DNA of 64,000 nt, taken from positions 746,001 to 810,000 of the forward strand of contig JAQFVV010000050.1 of NCBI GenBank assembly GCA_028023455.1. The letters are read 5' to 3'. The stretch comes from Epiperipatus broadwayi (taxonomy: Eukaryota > Onychophora > Udeonychophora > Euonychophora > Peripatidae). The translations under genes and the position numbers were made by a program. The notes beneath the pieces were generated by a model, which had not been told where the DNA came from, searched no databases, and was given only the letters and a program-made list of their open reading frames with translations. Below, piece after piece: positions 1 through 10,307 of this stretch (its first letter is position 1; every line of letters starts with the position of its first letter).

Positions 1-360
1 ATCAATCTCCACAATGTTATTCTTCCATTTTTTATTTATAATGAATCCTACTCCACTTGTATTTCCAATATTTGTGCCTTTATAGTAGGGTATATGTCCA
101 CTTTTTAAATCAATTGTTCTTCACCTTTTCCTCTAACTTCACAAAGTCCAATAATGCCCCATTTAATATAAGACAGTTCTTTTTCTAACTCTTGCAATCT
201 TTCATCACTTGAAAATGATCTGCAGTTGTAAGTACCTAAATAAAAAGTCATTATCAAATGGCAGCCTGAGTCCACAATCAGGGGATTCTTAACACCCTCC
301 ACCTTCGGCCACCAACCGCTGCCTTGGTTGGTGCTTGGTGGCTTTACAGCCTCCTGGGAA
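1..360 (-). mobile_element. 5' end of RTE-like LINE (endonuclease start)
   Basis: The minus strand carries an open frame from 302 down to 105. About residue 17 onward it reads like the start of an APE-type endonuclease of RTE-like non-LTR retrotransposons: a 'GTYNCRSF' block, then a leucine/glutamate-rich helix, then 'WGIIGLCEVR', which matches the family pattern of YN-x-R followed by an IIGLxE motif holding the metal-binding glutamate. The frame breaks at 105, but homology continues to base 1 in other frames (a 'GTNIGNTSGVGFIINK'-like block). Upstream, 303-360 is more GC-rich than its surroundings and probably is the element's 5' UTR. The same region recurs in decayed form at 16583-17000. 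The copy runs off the window, so the rest cannot be judged. Fairly sure of the family, less of the exact clade. Confidence 0.7.
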
Positions 361-617
361 TAAGAAACATGATTTATTTTTGTCTGTCATGATTGTATAT
401 ATTGAAAAAATATTCTTAAACTCACAAATAAAAAGTCAATAAACTCACCATGCTGGCTAATGCATGTTGGTGAGCAGCCCATCCATGTTTGTATACTATA
501 TAAATAATCACATAGTAATAACAGCTGAAACGACAAGAACGTATGGAGTAAACATTAGGAATTTGCCCTGCTCAGTTCCTTTAAGGCATCCAAGAGGAAT
601 CAAAGGGTCTCCTTTCA

Positions 618-662
<45 letters not shown>

Positions 663-663
663 C
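361..663. other. Spacer with (TA)n microsatellite
   Basis: No coding signal. A (TA)n run at about 619-658 directly precedes the hammerhead tandem array, and another short (TA) run follows the array at about 1581-1590. The array therefore lies between TA-rich microsatellites, a common insertion context for the repeats in this window. Confidence 0.6.
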
Positions 664-961
664 ACTTGTTTGGTGGTCTTGGTAAAGCTCCATCTATTGA
701 TCATTAATACAAGCCATAGCAGGTTTTTATGTATATAAAACTTGTTTTGTTTTTCATAAATGTACCTTAAAGTTTTCTTGCAATGATATAGATTGCAGAA
801 GCTTTGATTATGTGGAGAAACTGAACTGATATCAGACCCATATAGCTATCTAGTTTGATAGGCTGAGTTTGAAGACATTTAGGTGTCTAAAAAATTCATG
901 CTTGCAAACTGATAGAAACGTTTTGCATAAACACTTGGAGTTAATATTTAGGTCTAGTTTC

Positions 962-1030
962 TAACTCCTATCCCTTCACTGATGAGAGCAAATCAGCTTG
1001 AAATCAGCTGATCTGAGGGTGGAGCAAAAT
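962..1030 (+). ncRNA. Type I hammerhead ribozyme, unit 1
   Basis: All conserved core bases are present. CTGATGA is at 979-985. Stem II is GAGC (986-989) with GCTT (996-999), closed by a 6-base loop. GAAA is at 1000-1003. Stem III is ATCA (1003-1006) with TGAT (1009-1012), with a 2-base loop. The cleavage base is C1013, giving an AUC triplet. Stem I pairs CTTCA (974-978) with TGAGG (1014-1018), including one G-U pair, and a further helix CTCC (965-968) with GGAG (1021-1024) lies across an internal loop. Predicted cut is between 1013 and 1014. The very short stem III is typical of hammerheads in animal repeats. The fold was worked out by hand; activity is untested. Confidence 0.82.
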
Positions 1031-1372
1031 GAAAGAGACAGTAAATATTGACTCTAACATTTATGTAAACAAATATGCTTGTTTGGAGGTCTTGGTAAAG
1101 CTCCATCTATTTGATCATTAATACAAGTGATAGCATGTTTTTACGTATATAAAACTTGTTTTGTTTTTCATAAATGTACCTTTAAAGTTTTCTTGCAATG
1201 ACATAGATTGCAGAAGCTTTATGTGGAGAAACTGAACTGATATCAGACCCACATAGCTATTTAGTTTGATAGGCTGAGTTTGAAGACATTTACGTGTCTA
1301 AAAAATTCATGCTTGCAAACTGATAGAAACGTTTTGCATAAACGCTTGGAGTTAATATTTAGGTCTAGTTTC

Positions 1373-1441
1373 TAACTCCTATCTCTTCACTGATGAGAGC
1401 AAATCAGCTTGAAATCAGCTGATCTGAGGGTGGAGCAAAAT
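1373..1441 (+). ncRNA. Type I hammerhead ribozyme, unit 2
   Basis: Second copy of the same ribozyme, 411 bases downstream. CTGATGA is at 1390-1396, GAAA at 1411-1414, and the predicted cut lies between C1424 and T1425. Stems II and III and the core are identical to the first copy. The only nearby change is in the stem I internal loop (CCTATCTC instead of CCTATCCC), outside the core. Conservation of every core base in both units, while bases elsewhere in the unit differ, fits a functional motif or a recent duplication. Confidence 0.82.
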
Positions 1442-1590
1442 GAAAGAGACAGTGAATATTGACTCTGACATTTATGTAAACAAATATGCTTGTTTGGAGG
1501 TTTTGGTAAAGCTCCATCTATTGATCATTAATACAAGAGATAGCAGGTTTTTACGTATATAAAACTTGTTTTGTTTTTCATATATATATA

Positions 1591-3670
1591 CTGTAAGTAG
1601 TTTTCAGTTCTGAAGTTCAATTGTCTAACCAATCCATTTATTCAAGTGATGGACTCATGTCTGAGAAATCTAAAAATTAATTTTGTGTTTTTGCCCATTA
1701 CTGAAAAGTTTGCTAAGATTTTTTTACAGCTTTAAAATTCACATATATATTTTTGTTAATATTTTAATTTCAAAAAAATTCAAAAGATATCAAGATAATT
1801 GAATAAGCAATAATTTCAAAGTTTCTGAAACCATGTGTTGATGCCTAATCATTGTATACTTTGTGACCTTGAAATTTACAAGATTACTTGAAGAAATTGT
1901 TATAATGGTCTAAAAACTTGATTTTTAAAAAGTTTATGATTATTTTTATATTGTAATCATGTAATAATTATTAGAAATCAAAAATATATGTTATCACATT
2001 TATTTTTTAGAGAAATGTTTTATTTTTAAATATAAAAGAATATATTTTTCTTTGTAATGTTACCATAGAGATTAAAGTTATGGCAATTACAACAACTGCC
2101 CAGAAATCTCATTACTAAACAGTCTGTTATAACATTGAGCTGTATCATAAGAATTGCAATTTTTTTTAAAGTTTTAAAGCATAAATTGATAGATTAATTA
2201 GATATTAAAAATAATTAATTCAGATTTTTAAAACGAATATCAAACAATAAGGATTTTGTTCATTTTGCAAATTGAATCTGCTCCACCTGAAATTTGATGA
2301 TGTGACAGTGCTTTGTTTTGGTTAAAATCTAATTTTGAAAATAATTCTGCAAATCAAATATGAGTTTTTAAAATTTATTTAATTTCTATACAAAAATATC
2401 CATCAAATGAGGTCAAATTTATTATATTCTCATAAATAATAATGGTTTAATATTAAAGTGATAGTTGAAAGTTTAAATCTAGTGAGAACAAAGAAATCTG
2501 TCAGAGTACAGGAGAATTAATAGACAAAATAACTGCTGTGATAAAAGTGTTGTAAATTTCTAAAATTTTGATGGTATTTGTACTATTATATTTTTGTTTC
2601 ATATATATATATCATCAAAAATGGAAAGAAAAAATCCATTATGCTGCTTTTTCAAATATTTCAATAAATCACATGATATAAAATAAAATATCTTTATATA
2701 ACAGCAATAATCATATATGTAAAATTTTTGCTCTTTTTACCATATTGCAACTATTTTATAACAATGGTATTACTTATTAACTCAGTGATGTCTGTAATTA
2801 TTTAACTGTAAAATGTTGATATGAATAAATATGATGTCACCTAACTCATAAATCATTTCACATACCTTTAACTTTGTTATCAATAATAATAATATTATAA
2901 TTCATTATTTTATATCATTCAATCAGTTCTCTATAAAGAGGCAGAGATGAGATCTACATGAGAAAATAGGCTATTCATCTTTTAGCTAAAGGCACCACTC
3001 TATGTCACGCTTTTCGTGCCAAAACACATTAAAATGCTGTTTCCGTGGCCGACACGTTCAAACCTGCATTTTCAATAGTACAACTTTTTTGTTGTGCTAC
3101 AGAATTTAGGCCGCTATGTCGCATCACAGTACAGCATGTATGTTGCACGAAAGCAAATACATTTTCTGAATTCACACAATTTATAAAGTAATTACGGCTT
3201 GATGAAAGAGTTTGTATTTGAATTGTATTGAAATGTTGTTTGCATTGGATTTTTTTTATATTTTAAACTATTGATATGTTCAGATTTTTTAAAACAATAA
3301 TTATAAGACTTTTTACAACGTACTATTATTTGGGAAAATGTTAAATATCTTTTTTTTTATTGAGTTGCAATTAGGTAACGTGTCAAGTAACGTACTGTTG
3401 TTAACATTCCATGAGACAAAGAAGATTCTACCATCTGTATATTTTTGAAGTATAAAGATCGGTATGAAAAGAATATCCAGTAAGAAAAGTTCAAATATAC
3501 AGGTTTTTTTGTAAATTTAATAAAAAGCAACTATTATAAACATGTTTAATAAGTAAAGAAGACATTTGTATGTGTTTGTTGTTGTTGAAAAAAGTTTGAG
3601 TTTCTTTCTTCTGTCCAAGTACGGATACAATTTTGAATTTTTTTATTTTAGCATTACAAACAAACAGAAC
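1591..3670. other. AT-rich sequence, no gene seen
   Basis: No coding signal or named repeat. Most is low-complexity A/T. A less AT-rich island at about 2990-3165 has mixed sequence (CACGCTTTTCGTGCC, GTGGCCGACACG) that could be an old repeat or a regulatory piece; I see no motif that decides it. Confidence 0.5.
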
Positions 3671-3838
3671 ACTAACTCCAAAACTAACCTTAACCCTAAA
3701 ACTAACCCGAAACTAACCCTAAAACTAACCCTAAACCTAATCCTAAAGTAACCCTAAAACTAACCCTAAAATAACCCTAAAACTAACCCTAAACTAACCC
3801 TAAACTAACTCTAAAACTAACCCTAAATCTAACCGTAA
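3671..3838. repeat. Degenerate telomere-like minisatellite
   Basis: About a dozen imperfect copies of CTAACCCTAAAA or CTAACCCTAAA in tandem. The core CCCTAA is the complement of the TTAGGG telomere repeat, but the extra A/AC bases make 11-12-base units. It is an interstitial array and not a chromosome end, since ordinary repeat-rich sequence lies on both sides. Confidence 0.75.
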
Positions 3839-5142
3839 CAACTTTTACCTGTATTACGATTATTATTTTTTAGTTAAACAACAACAAAAAAAGTCATAAC
3901 ACAAGTAAAAAAATATCCGATAGAAAATTGATAAAAAAAAAGCCGTAACACAAATAAAAAAATATCCAATAGAAAATTGATAAAAAAGAAGCTGTAACAC
4001 AATTTAAAAAGTATACAATATAAAAAACATGAATCAAATTGTAATTTGTTGATTTTATTTTACATTTATTATTATCATTTAAATTGTATATGTTAATAAA
4101 AAATAATATTTAAAAAAGACGATTTTGTTTTGTTTTTATTTTCGCATTACAAACAGAAAAATTATTAAAATCAATGGCCCATGAAAGTTCATATTTTATA
4201 GTTTTAGTGAGAAAATGGCACCATCCAATGGCGACTTTATCTATAATACAAGCACCGAAAATAGTTACATAAATCATGACATTTAAATCATGATCAGATC
4301 GATGTGACTGGGATTTTTATAATAAGTAGTCATAACATTGATGCAATTTTTAATAAATCTGTCTTCAATTTACATGCATTCATAAATAACTATGCCCAAA
4401 TATGTCATTGTAACATTACGCAATATAAAAAGTAGCAAATCAATCATTATATGTCAAACTGCTGCAATTTTATGGAATATATTAATAATTTAACCAGTAG
4501 GCTTACATATCATTACTGTTAGGACATGATCAGGAATACTACATCTGCATACATAAAGACAGACTAATAAGTAGCATAATTATCAACATAATCTTTTTTT
4601 GAAACTTTTGTTCATGCATGTCATTAATATTTATTATGGACAAAATAAAATAGAATATATACATATGTCATATGCAACATCTCCGTAAATAGACAACATA
4701 TAAAACCGATATTAGAATTACTTAAGTCACATTATTATTTGGTAACTAAGTTCCAAAAGGTTACAGAAAACATATAATAATTTAACACATATGAGGATAA
4801 ACCTCAAATAGTTACTACTTTCAGGTAATTCAAAATGTTAATGAGTTTAATTGTGTACCCTTATCACCTTTCATTCATTTGACATATCATAAATTTATAT
4901 AAAATTATTACAATACTCAAGGTGAAAATACAAAAATATTGGATAGAGAAGACAGACAAAGAAGAAAATTTAAAGAAACTGCTCACATGACAATGGCAAA
5001 AAATCCCATAAGCCAACTTATTGTTACTATACATAATTTATGAAAACCACTAATCAACTTTGCCCTTATGAAAAAGTAGAGAAATCAGCAGGAACCTCAT
5101 AGATAAGTATATGAAAATTCTATTGACTGTTGCATTTGAAAG
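3839..5142. other. AT-rich sequence with short local duplications
   Basis: No gene. About 3877-4025 holds three imperfect copies of a segment of roughly 55 bases ending 'ATAGAAAATTGATAAAAA' or similar, each containing a 'GTAACAC' or 'ATAACAC' block. The rest is unassigned A/T-rich DNA. Confidence 0.5.
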
Positions 5143-5348
5143 GATGCCTAAGTTGGTTAGAACATTGCCTTAAAATTCAATAATCAAGAATCTAAGAGTC
5201 CAGGTTTGAATTCCATGCTAGCACTGTCAATGGTCAGGACAGAGACACCTGAAGAAGCAGGGAGAATAATACCCCTCAAAACATTGTGCATATACTAACC
5301 TGTGTTCTATTACTAATAGTTGAATATATTTGAAGTATTTAAATAAAG
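5143..5348 (+). mobile_element. tRNA-derived SINE
   Basis: The 5' part resembles a tRNA: GATGCCTAAGTTGGTTAGAAC (5143-5163) contains an A-box-like TAAGTTGGTTAGAAC, and GGTTTGAATTCC (5203-5214) is a good B box. Together they would form an internal Pol III promoter. The body then shows ACCTGAAGAAGCAGGG and a later CAAAACATTGTGC, the 'CCTGAAGAAG ... CGAAACGTTGTG' pattern found in tails of many invertebrate SINEs and their partner LINEs. It ends in an A/T-rich tail ending AAATAAAG near 5348. No clear target duplication was found. Confidence 0.6.
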
Positions 5349-5699
5349 TTAAATTTTTCTAAAGACATTCAATAGTCATATTAGATGATGGAAATAGTTC
5401 AATATAAAAATAGAACTTGAACACCATCATCACAAACCTTCAGGAAAACATCAAGGTAGGTTTATTTATACTTTCTAACTCCAATTCTAAAAAGACATTA
5501 ATTCAAGTAATAAATAGTTTATTCCTTCATTTGCATTAATGATAAATCAATCAATCTGAGGATCACATTTTTTAAGCATGAAATTAAAATATTATGTGAA
5601 ATCTTAAATACTTTAAATATAACATATTAACTTTTTATACAAAACACACATAACTTATCAAACACATTGGAAAATTATGAAATAATAACCAGTATATAT
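5349..5699. other. AT-rich spacer before the LTR element
   Basis: No gene or named repeat. It ends in AGTATATAT just before the first TGTAAC of the LTR element. Confidence 0.5.
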
Positions 5700-5727
5700 T
5701 GTAACAAATTATTGAGGGGCGGTTACA
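5700..5727 (+). repeat. Collapsed 5' LTR (28 bp)
   Basis: Starts TGTAAC and ends GGGGCGGTTACA. The same 12-base end is found at 12251-12262, where the 3' LTR ends. Only 28 bases separate the two boundary motifs here, against about 1955 in the 3' LTR, so most of the 5' LTR, including its promoter, appears to be deleted. Confidence 0.55.
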
Positions 5728-5729
5728 TT

Positions 5730-5748
5730 TGGCGCATCAACGTGGCCC
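5730..5748 (+). promoter_or_regulatory. Candidate primer-binding site
   Basis: TGGCGCATCAACGTGGCCC lies two bases after the LTR end. Retroelement primer sites begin with TGG, complementary to the tRNA 3' CCA. I cannot say which tRNA is used. Confidence 0.6.
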
Positions 5749-6557
5749 GAAACTATTGTTTCAAGTGGTTGGACCGACGTGGATACAGCTAATGTTTCTA
5801 ACAACGAAAGCAAATTTGAATAAAGAAACCCCGTGAAGAAACTACGTGTAGCGGCTTAAATAAGGCTCAAAGTTATATATATAAGGGCGCTCAAAATAAC
5901 AGAATAAACAATCTATTAAAGCGGGGGGAAATTTTCGGAATAACCATAAAATAAAATCATTAAACGTTGCTTAAGGGAGTGGGAAAGGGATTTAGTTCTC
6001 TTATTAGCACTAAAATAATCAAGCATCCGAATATACTTAATAGTTGTAGAAGACTGTGGAATAGCGGGATTCCGTGGAAGAAATATCGTATATTAAAAGG
6101 AAGCAAATTCATAAATTAATTTCTATGTTAAAATTAAATGCAAATAATTTAAGCGCAAACGAAAAAAAAAAAATACATCGTTAAAAGGCATATTTATATT
6201 CTTGCACAAAGGAAGTACTGTAACTGGGATCTTGTTAGGAGTTTTGTGTTTTACTTAAAAAGAAAAGGGGGCTAAAGAAAGAAGTCAACATAGCGTATAT
6301 ATAGAAAGACGCATATAACCATATAATAGATATAGCCGCACATATAATCGATAGCTGCTAAATAGAAATGGAGGGAACAGAGGGACCTGGGAAAGTATGA
6401 GCGATAGAAACCAAATTGGAGGAATGACAGGAGCTGTGGGAATTTTGAAGGGCAAGGAGCATCTGAGGATAGGATAAGATGGTCAGTGGGACCTGCAGAG
6501 TAGTAGGTAACGAGCCGTGGATTATTATAATTAATTACAAATTGGGCATCAAACAGA

Positions 6558-9500
6558 ATGGAGGGAAAGTGGATTAAACTCGAACAGTTCGAAGGGAAGG
6601 GAGACGAAAGCCCATGTCGACATGTGGAAAGTCTGAAGAGGTTGTTCTCATGCGGGCAGTTTAGCGAAGAATCGAAGATAGCAATTGCATGCAGCCACAT
6701 CCAAGGTGAAGCAATGGAATGGTGGGAGGCGATGAAAGAGAAACCGGAAACATTCGAAGAATACCAAAGAGCCATAATGGGAAGATATTGGGGACTAGCC
6801 CAACAAGAAAGGGAAAAGTGGGCAATCGAACAAAGCAAAAGGGATGAGGATGAGATGTACAGTACTTTCATACAGCGACAGATGGCGAGATTAAGAAAAA
6901 TAAATGAATACCAAGTACCAGAAGAGCGGAAAATTAGGATAGCAGGGCTCAACCTGCCCAGGGAGATCACACGAATTATTGAGGGGGAAACTGAAATAAA
7001 ACAAGTATTGGAGGTGTTGGATGTGGCCGAAAATGATGACTACTTTGTCAAAGAAGGGAATGATGAAATTAGGATAGCTAATATAACACAAGATGAAAGG
7101 GGGGAAGGGCCTCGGAAAAAACAAGAGTGCCCAAAAATTGAGGTATCAATCCAAGGGGTTCATGCAAGGGCGCTTCTGGATACAGGAAGTCAGGTGACTG
7201 TAATGGCTCAGGAAACCTTCGACAGGATTGCCCAAGGGCCAACAGAAATAAAAATCCTACCGTTGAAAGGGACCCAGATCATACTGGCCAATGGGAAAAG
7301 AGCAAAGATACAGACCAAACAGGTGTGGGCGAACATAGTTATCGCAGGGCAGGAATTCATCCAGATTGTGTTAATACTTGAGGGGCTGATACACGACTTG
7401 GTGTTAGGGTCTGACTTCATGAGGATGGCAAAATGTAACATTGATTACGGGACCGGACAAGCAAGAATTGGGAGAGTCACCATGCCCTTTGGGGGAACCA
7501 TGAATAGAGAGCCAGAAGGGCAGAAGAAACTGCAGTGCATCATGGTAAAGGGGATGATCGAGAAAAGAGTTGATGAAATGACAGGACCAAGTAAAGGGCA
7601 AAGAGAGAAGATTCAAGGAATACTGGAGACCTACGAGAGTGTTTTCTCGGACAAGCCGGGAGTAATCAATGGGTACGAACACCGAATCCGGTTGAACACC
7701 AGCAATCCATATCAAATGAGAACGTATCCAATACCTTTCCAATACCAGAAGGAGATCGAAACTCAGCTGGAGCAGATGATAGAGTGGGGGTTATTTCAAA
7801 GTGTACTTCACCATACAACAACCCAATCTTAGCTGTAAAAAAAGGTGATGGATCGATACGATTGTGCCTCGATGCTAGGCAACTGAACAAGGTGACAATT
7901 CCGGATACAAATCCACCCATCATGAGCGAACTGATGACTAGATTTCAGAACAAGAGAATTTTTTCCACTGTGGATTTGACAAATAGTTACTGGCAAATGA
8001 GCCTCCATCTAGATGCTCGGAAATACACTGCATTCAAATATAACGGACGGGCGTACCAGTTCAACCACATGCCTTTTGGATTAAGGAATAGTGGTGCAGG
8101 CTTAGTGCAGTGCATGGACCAAACCCTATCAGATGAAGTCAAGAAATTTGTCACCATGTACGTAGATGATATCATTATAGCATCTGGAGACATAGAGGAG
8201 CATTGTCAGCACTTAGAAATGTTGTTCCATGAATGCGAACAGAAGGGAATAAAAATAAACCTAAAGAAAAGCCACTTTGTGACCCAGGAAGTTAAGTTCT
8301 TAGGACACATCATAAGCCAGGATGGGATACGGCCTAACCCTGAGAAGATTCAGGCCATCCAAAAATTTCCAGTTCTGAAAAAAGAGAAAAGATATTAAAG
8401 CAATCCTCGGAATGTGCACGTTCTACAACAAATTTTATGAAAACGTCTCCCATGATATGGAACCCCTACTACAATTATTAAGAAAGGAGCAAGTGTGGGT
8501 ATGGGATGAGAAAAGGTGAAAGAAGGATTTTTAAAACAGACCATATTAGCATACCCGGACTTCGACCAGACCTTTTGGGTACAGACCGACAATAGCGACA
8601 TTGGGTTAGGAGCAACTTTGTACCAAAAGGGACTGGAGGGTGAACAAAGGGTGTTGGCCTTCATCAGCCAACTACTCAAGGACCCCGAACGGAGATACAT
8701 GGTCACAGAATGGGAAGCCCTCGCCATAGTATGGGCTTTCAAAAAATTCAGACAATACCTGGTCGGATCCAAAGTGAAAGTAATCACTGACCATCGGAGC
8801 CTCGAATTCCTTAATAAAAGTTTTTTGACAAACAATAGATTAGAGAGGTGGAGCCTAGCCCTGCAGGAGTTCCAGTACGAAGAGGAATATTGCAAAGGAA
8901 AGGATAACATGGTTGCGGACGCGCTGAGCCGTTATCCTGTGGGACAACAGCCAAATGTTGAGGCTGATGAATTCATGTACATTGCTGCTACTACCCGGCG
9001 AAGCAAAGAGGGTGAGTTTAGTGCGAACAACATTCGGAGGGGCCAGGAAGGGGACGAAGAGTGTCAACAAATAATCCGATACATACGTGAAAGGAAGCAG
9101 AATGTGGGGGCAGGTCAAAAAAAGGAAGAGACTGGGGGTCAGTTATGGAAGTATCGGGACCGATGCATTATGCTGGAAGGGATAGTCCAAAGGAAAACCG
9201 GGAATGGGAAACAAACCCGTATCGTATTCCCGAAGGAAATGCGGGATCAACTGGTGGATAAGACACATCAGGAATGGGGCCATTACAGAACCAGAAAGAC
9301 TGAGGGTACCTTAGTAATTGGTTTTATTGGCCAGGGATGTCCCAAGACATTGCCAGAAGACTCCGGAAGTGTGAGGTCTGTGCGAGGACAAAACCATTAA
9401 ACCGATCAAATGAAGGATCGCAGATACCGATTATCGTCCAGGAGCCAAACCACACTTTGGATATTGATTACTACAGCCCGTTGCCAATGTTTGGGGGGAA

Positions 9501-10241
9501 GAGATATTTACTGGTTACTTATGATTTGTGCTCCAAAATGGTCGCGGCGTACCCTATGGCCCGGGCAAATGCGAACCAGACCATCAAACTGTTGGAAACC
9601 AAACAGTTTCCCATCATTGGGAAGCCTAAGTGCGTTTTATCAGATCATGGTGTGCCCTTTGTATCAAAGACATGGAGACAATGGGTGAACCGAATTGGGG
9701 TCAAACATCATATGATGTCTATCCAGAATCCGCAAAGCAACCCATATGAGCAGGTGATGCGTGAGTTGGGGTGGCTATTCCGTGTGTACACTGCGGGAGA
9801 TCATCGGAAATGGGTTTGGGAAATTTCCCGGATCGTTGATATGATCAATGCCTCAAAAAATGAGTCCACTGGGCTTGAACCAAGTCGACTTCATTATGGA
9901 TGACCGATACCGTATCCTTACGATGATAGACCTGCGATCCAGACAGGGAGAGTGGACCAAAAACATGATAACCAGGTAGCATTACAGAGATTAGAACATA
10001 TGGGGGAAAAGCGAAGGCAGACCGATAGGCCAATCCAAAACACCTTCACTGTGGGAGACAGAGTTATGGTAAGATCAAATCCGGTCAGTCAGCCAGACCA
10101 GAACATATTTTAGAAGTTCCTTGACCTCTACAATGGCCCCTACGAGATCATCAGGGCTTACGGGAATAATGCCTTTGTACTGGCACGAAGAAAAATGATG
10201 AAGGGGACTTTCAATGCAAGGGCACTGAAGAGGGCTGAATA
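6558..10241 (+). pseudogene. gag-pro-pol of Ty3/gypsy element, frameshifted
   Basis: The first frame starts at ATG 6558 and runs to 7832. Residues 1 to about 180 look like a capsid-type Gag (WWEAMKEKPETF, TFIQRQMARL); no CCHC zinc knuckle is visible. Protease follows in the same frame, with active-site LLDTGSQVTVM (about 7168-7200) and LVLGSDFM (about 7399-7422). RT starts near 7630 and changes frame near 7790; the catalytic box is YVDD (8159-8170). More shifts occur near 8397 and 8512. RNase H has QTDNSDIGLGA, TEWEALA and TDHRSLEF (8583-8815). Integrase has H-H and CEVC zinc ligands (about 9267-9381), spans a shift near 9310, and shows the DDE residues in LDIDYY, LSDHGVPF and NPYEQVMRE. A GPY/F module (YNGPYEII, about 10129-10152) follows an in-frame TAG near 10111. 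Dead copy. Confidence 0.88.
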
Positions 10242-10307
10242 ACTTGGCTCCTTCTCAGAGCTAAAATCTGCAACCTCGGATTTTACTCTACACCAGGCGG
10301 GGAGATA

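Larger units (their letters stand above)
664..1580 (+). repeat. Hammerhead-bearing tandem repeat, 411-bp unit, about 2.2 copies
   Basis: The segment starting 'CTTGTTTGGTGGTCTTGG' at 664 recurs near 1078 and again at 1489, giving about 2.2 head-to-tail units. The units are closely similar, with scattered substitutions and small indels. The two ribozyme cores are exactly 411 bases apart. Each unit contains a type I hammerhead fold and a TATA-like stretch (GTATATAAAAC, about 733-743, 1146-1156 and 1555-1565). No open frame is present. The third unit ends in a TA-rich run at 1581. Head-to-tail repeats with one ribozyme per unit are the hallmark of retrozymes and related animal hammerhead repeats; that assignment is inference. 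Confidence 0.8.

Noticed and set aside
464-693. Two frames with YIYIYI runs
   Set aside because: Translations of (TA)n.
3566-3751. 61-codon frame ending in N/T/L/K repeats
   Set aside because: It runs into the telomere-like minisatellite; no homology in the first part.
6272-6970. 232-codon minus frame over the LTR element
   Set aside because: It is antisense to the gag start and has no homology of its own; the sense frame is clearly retroelement Gag.
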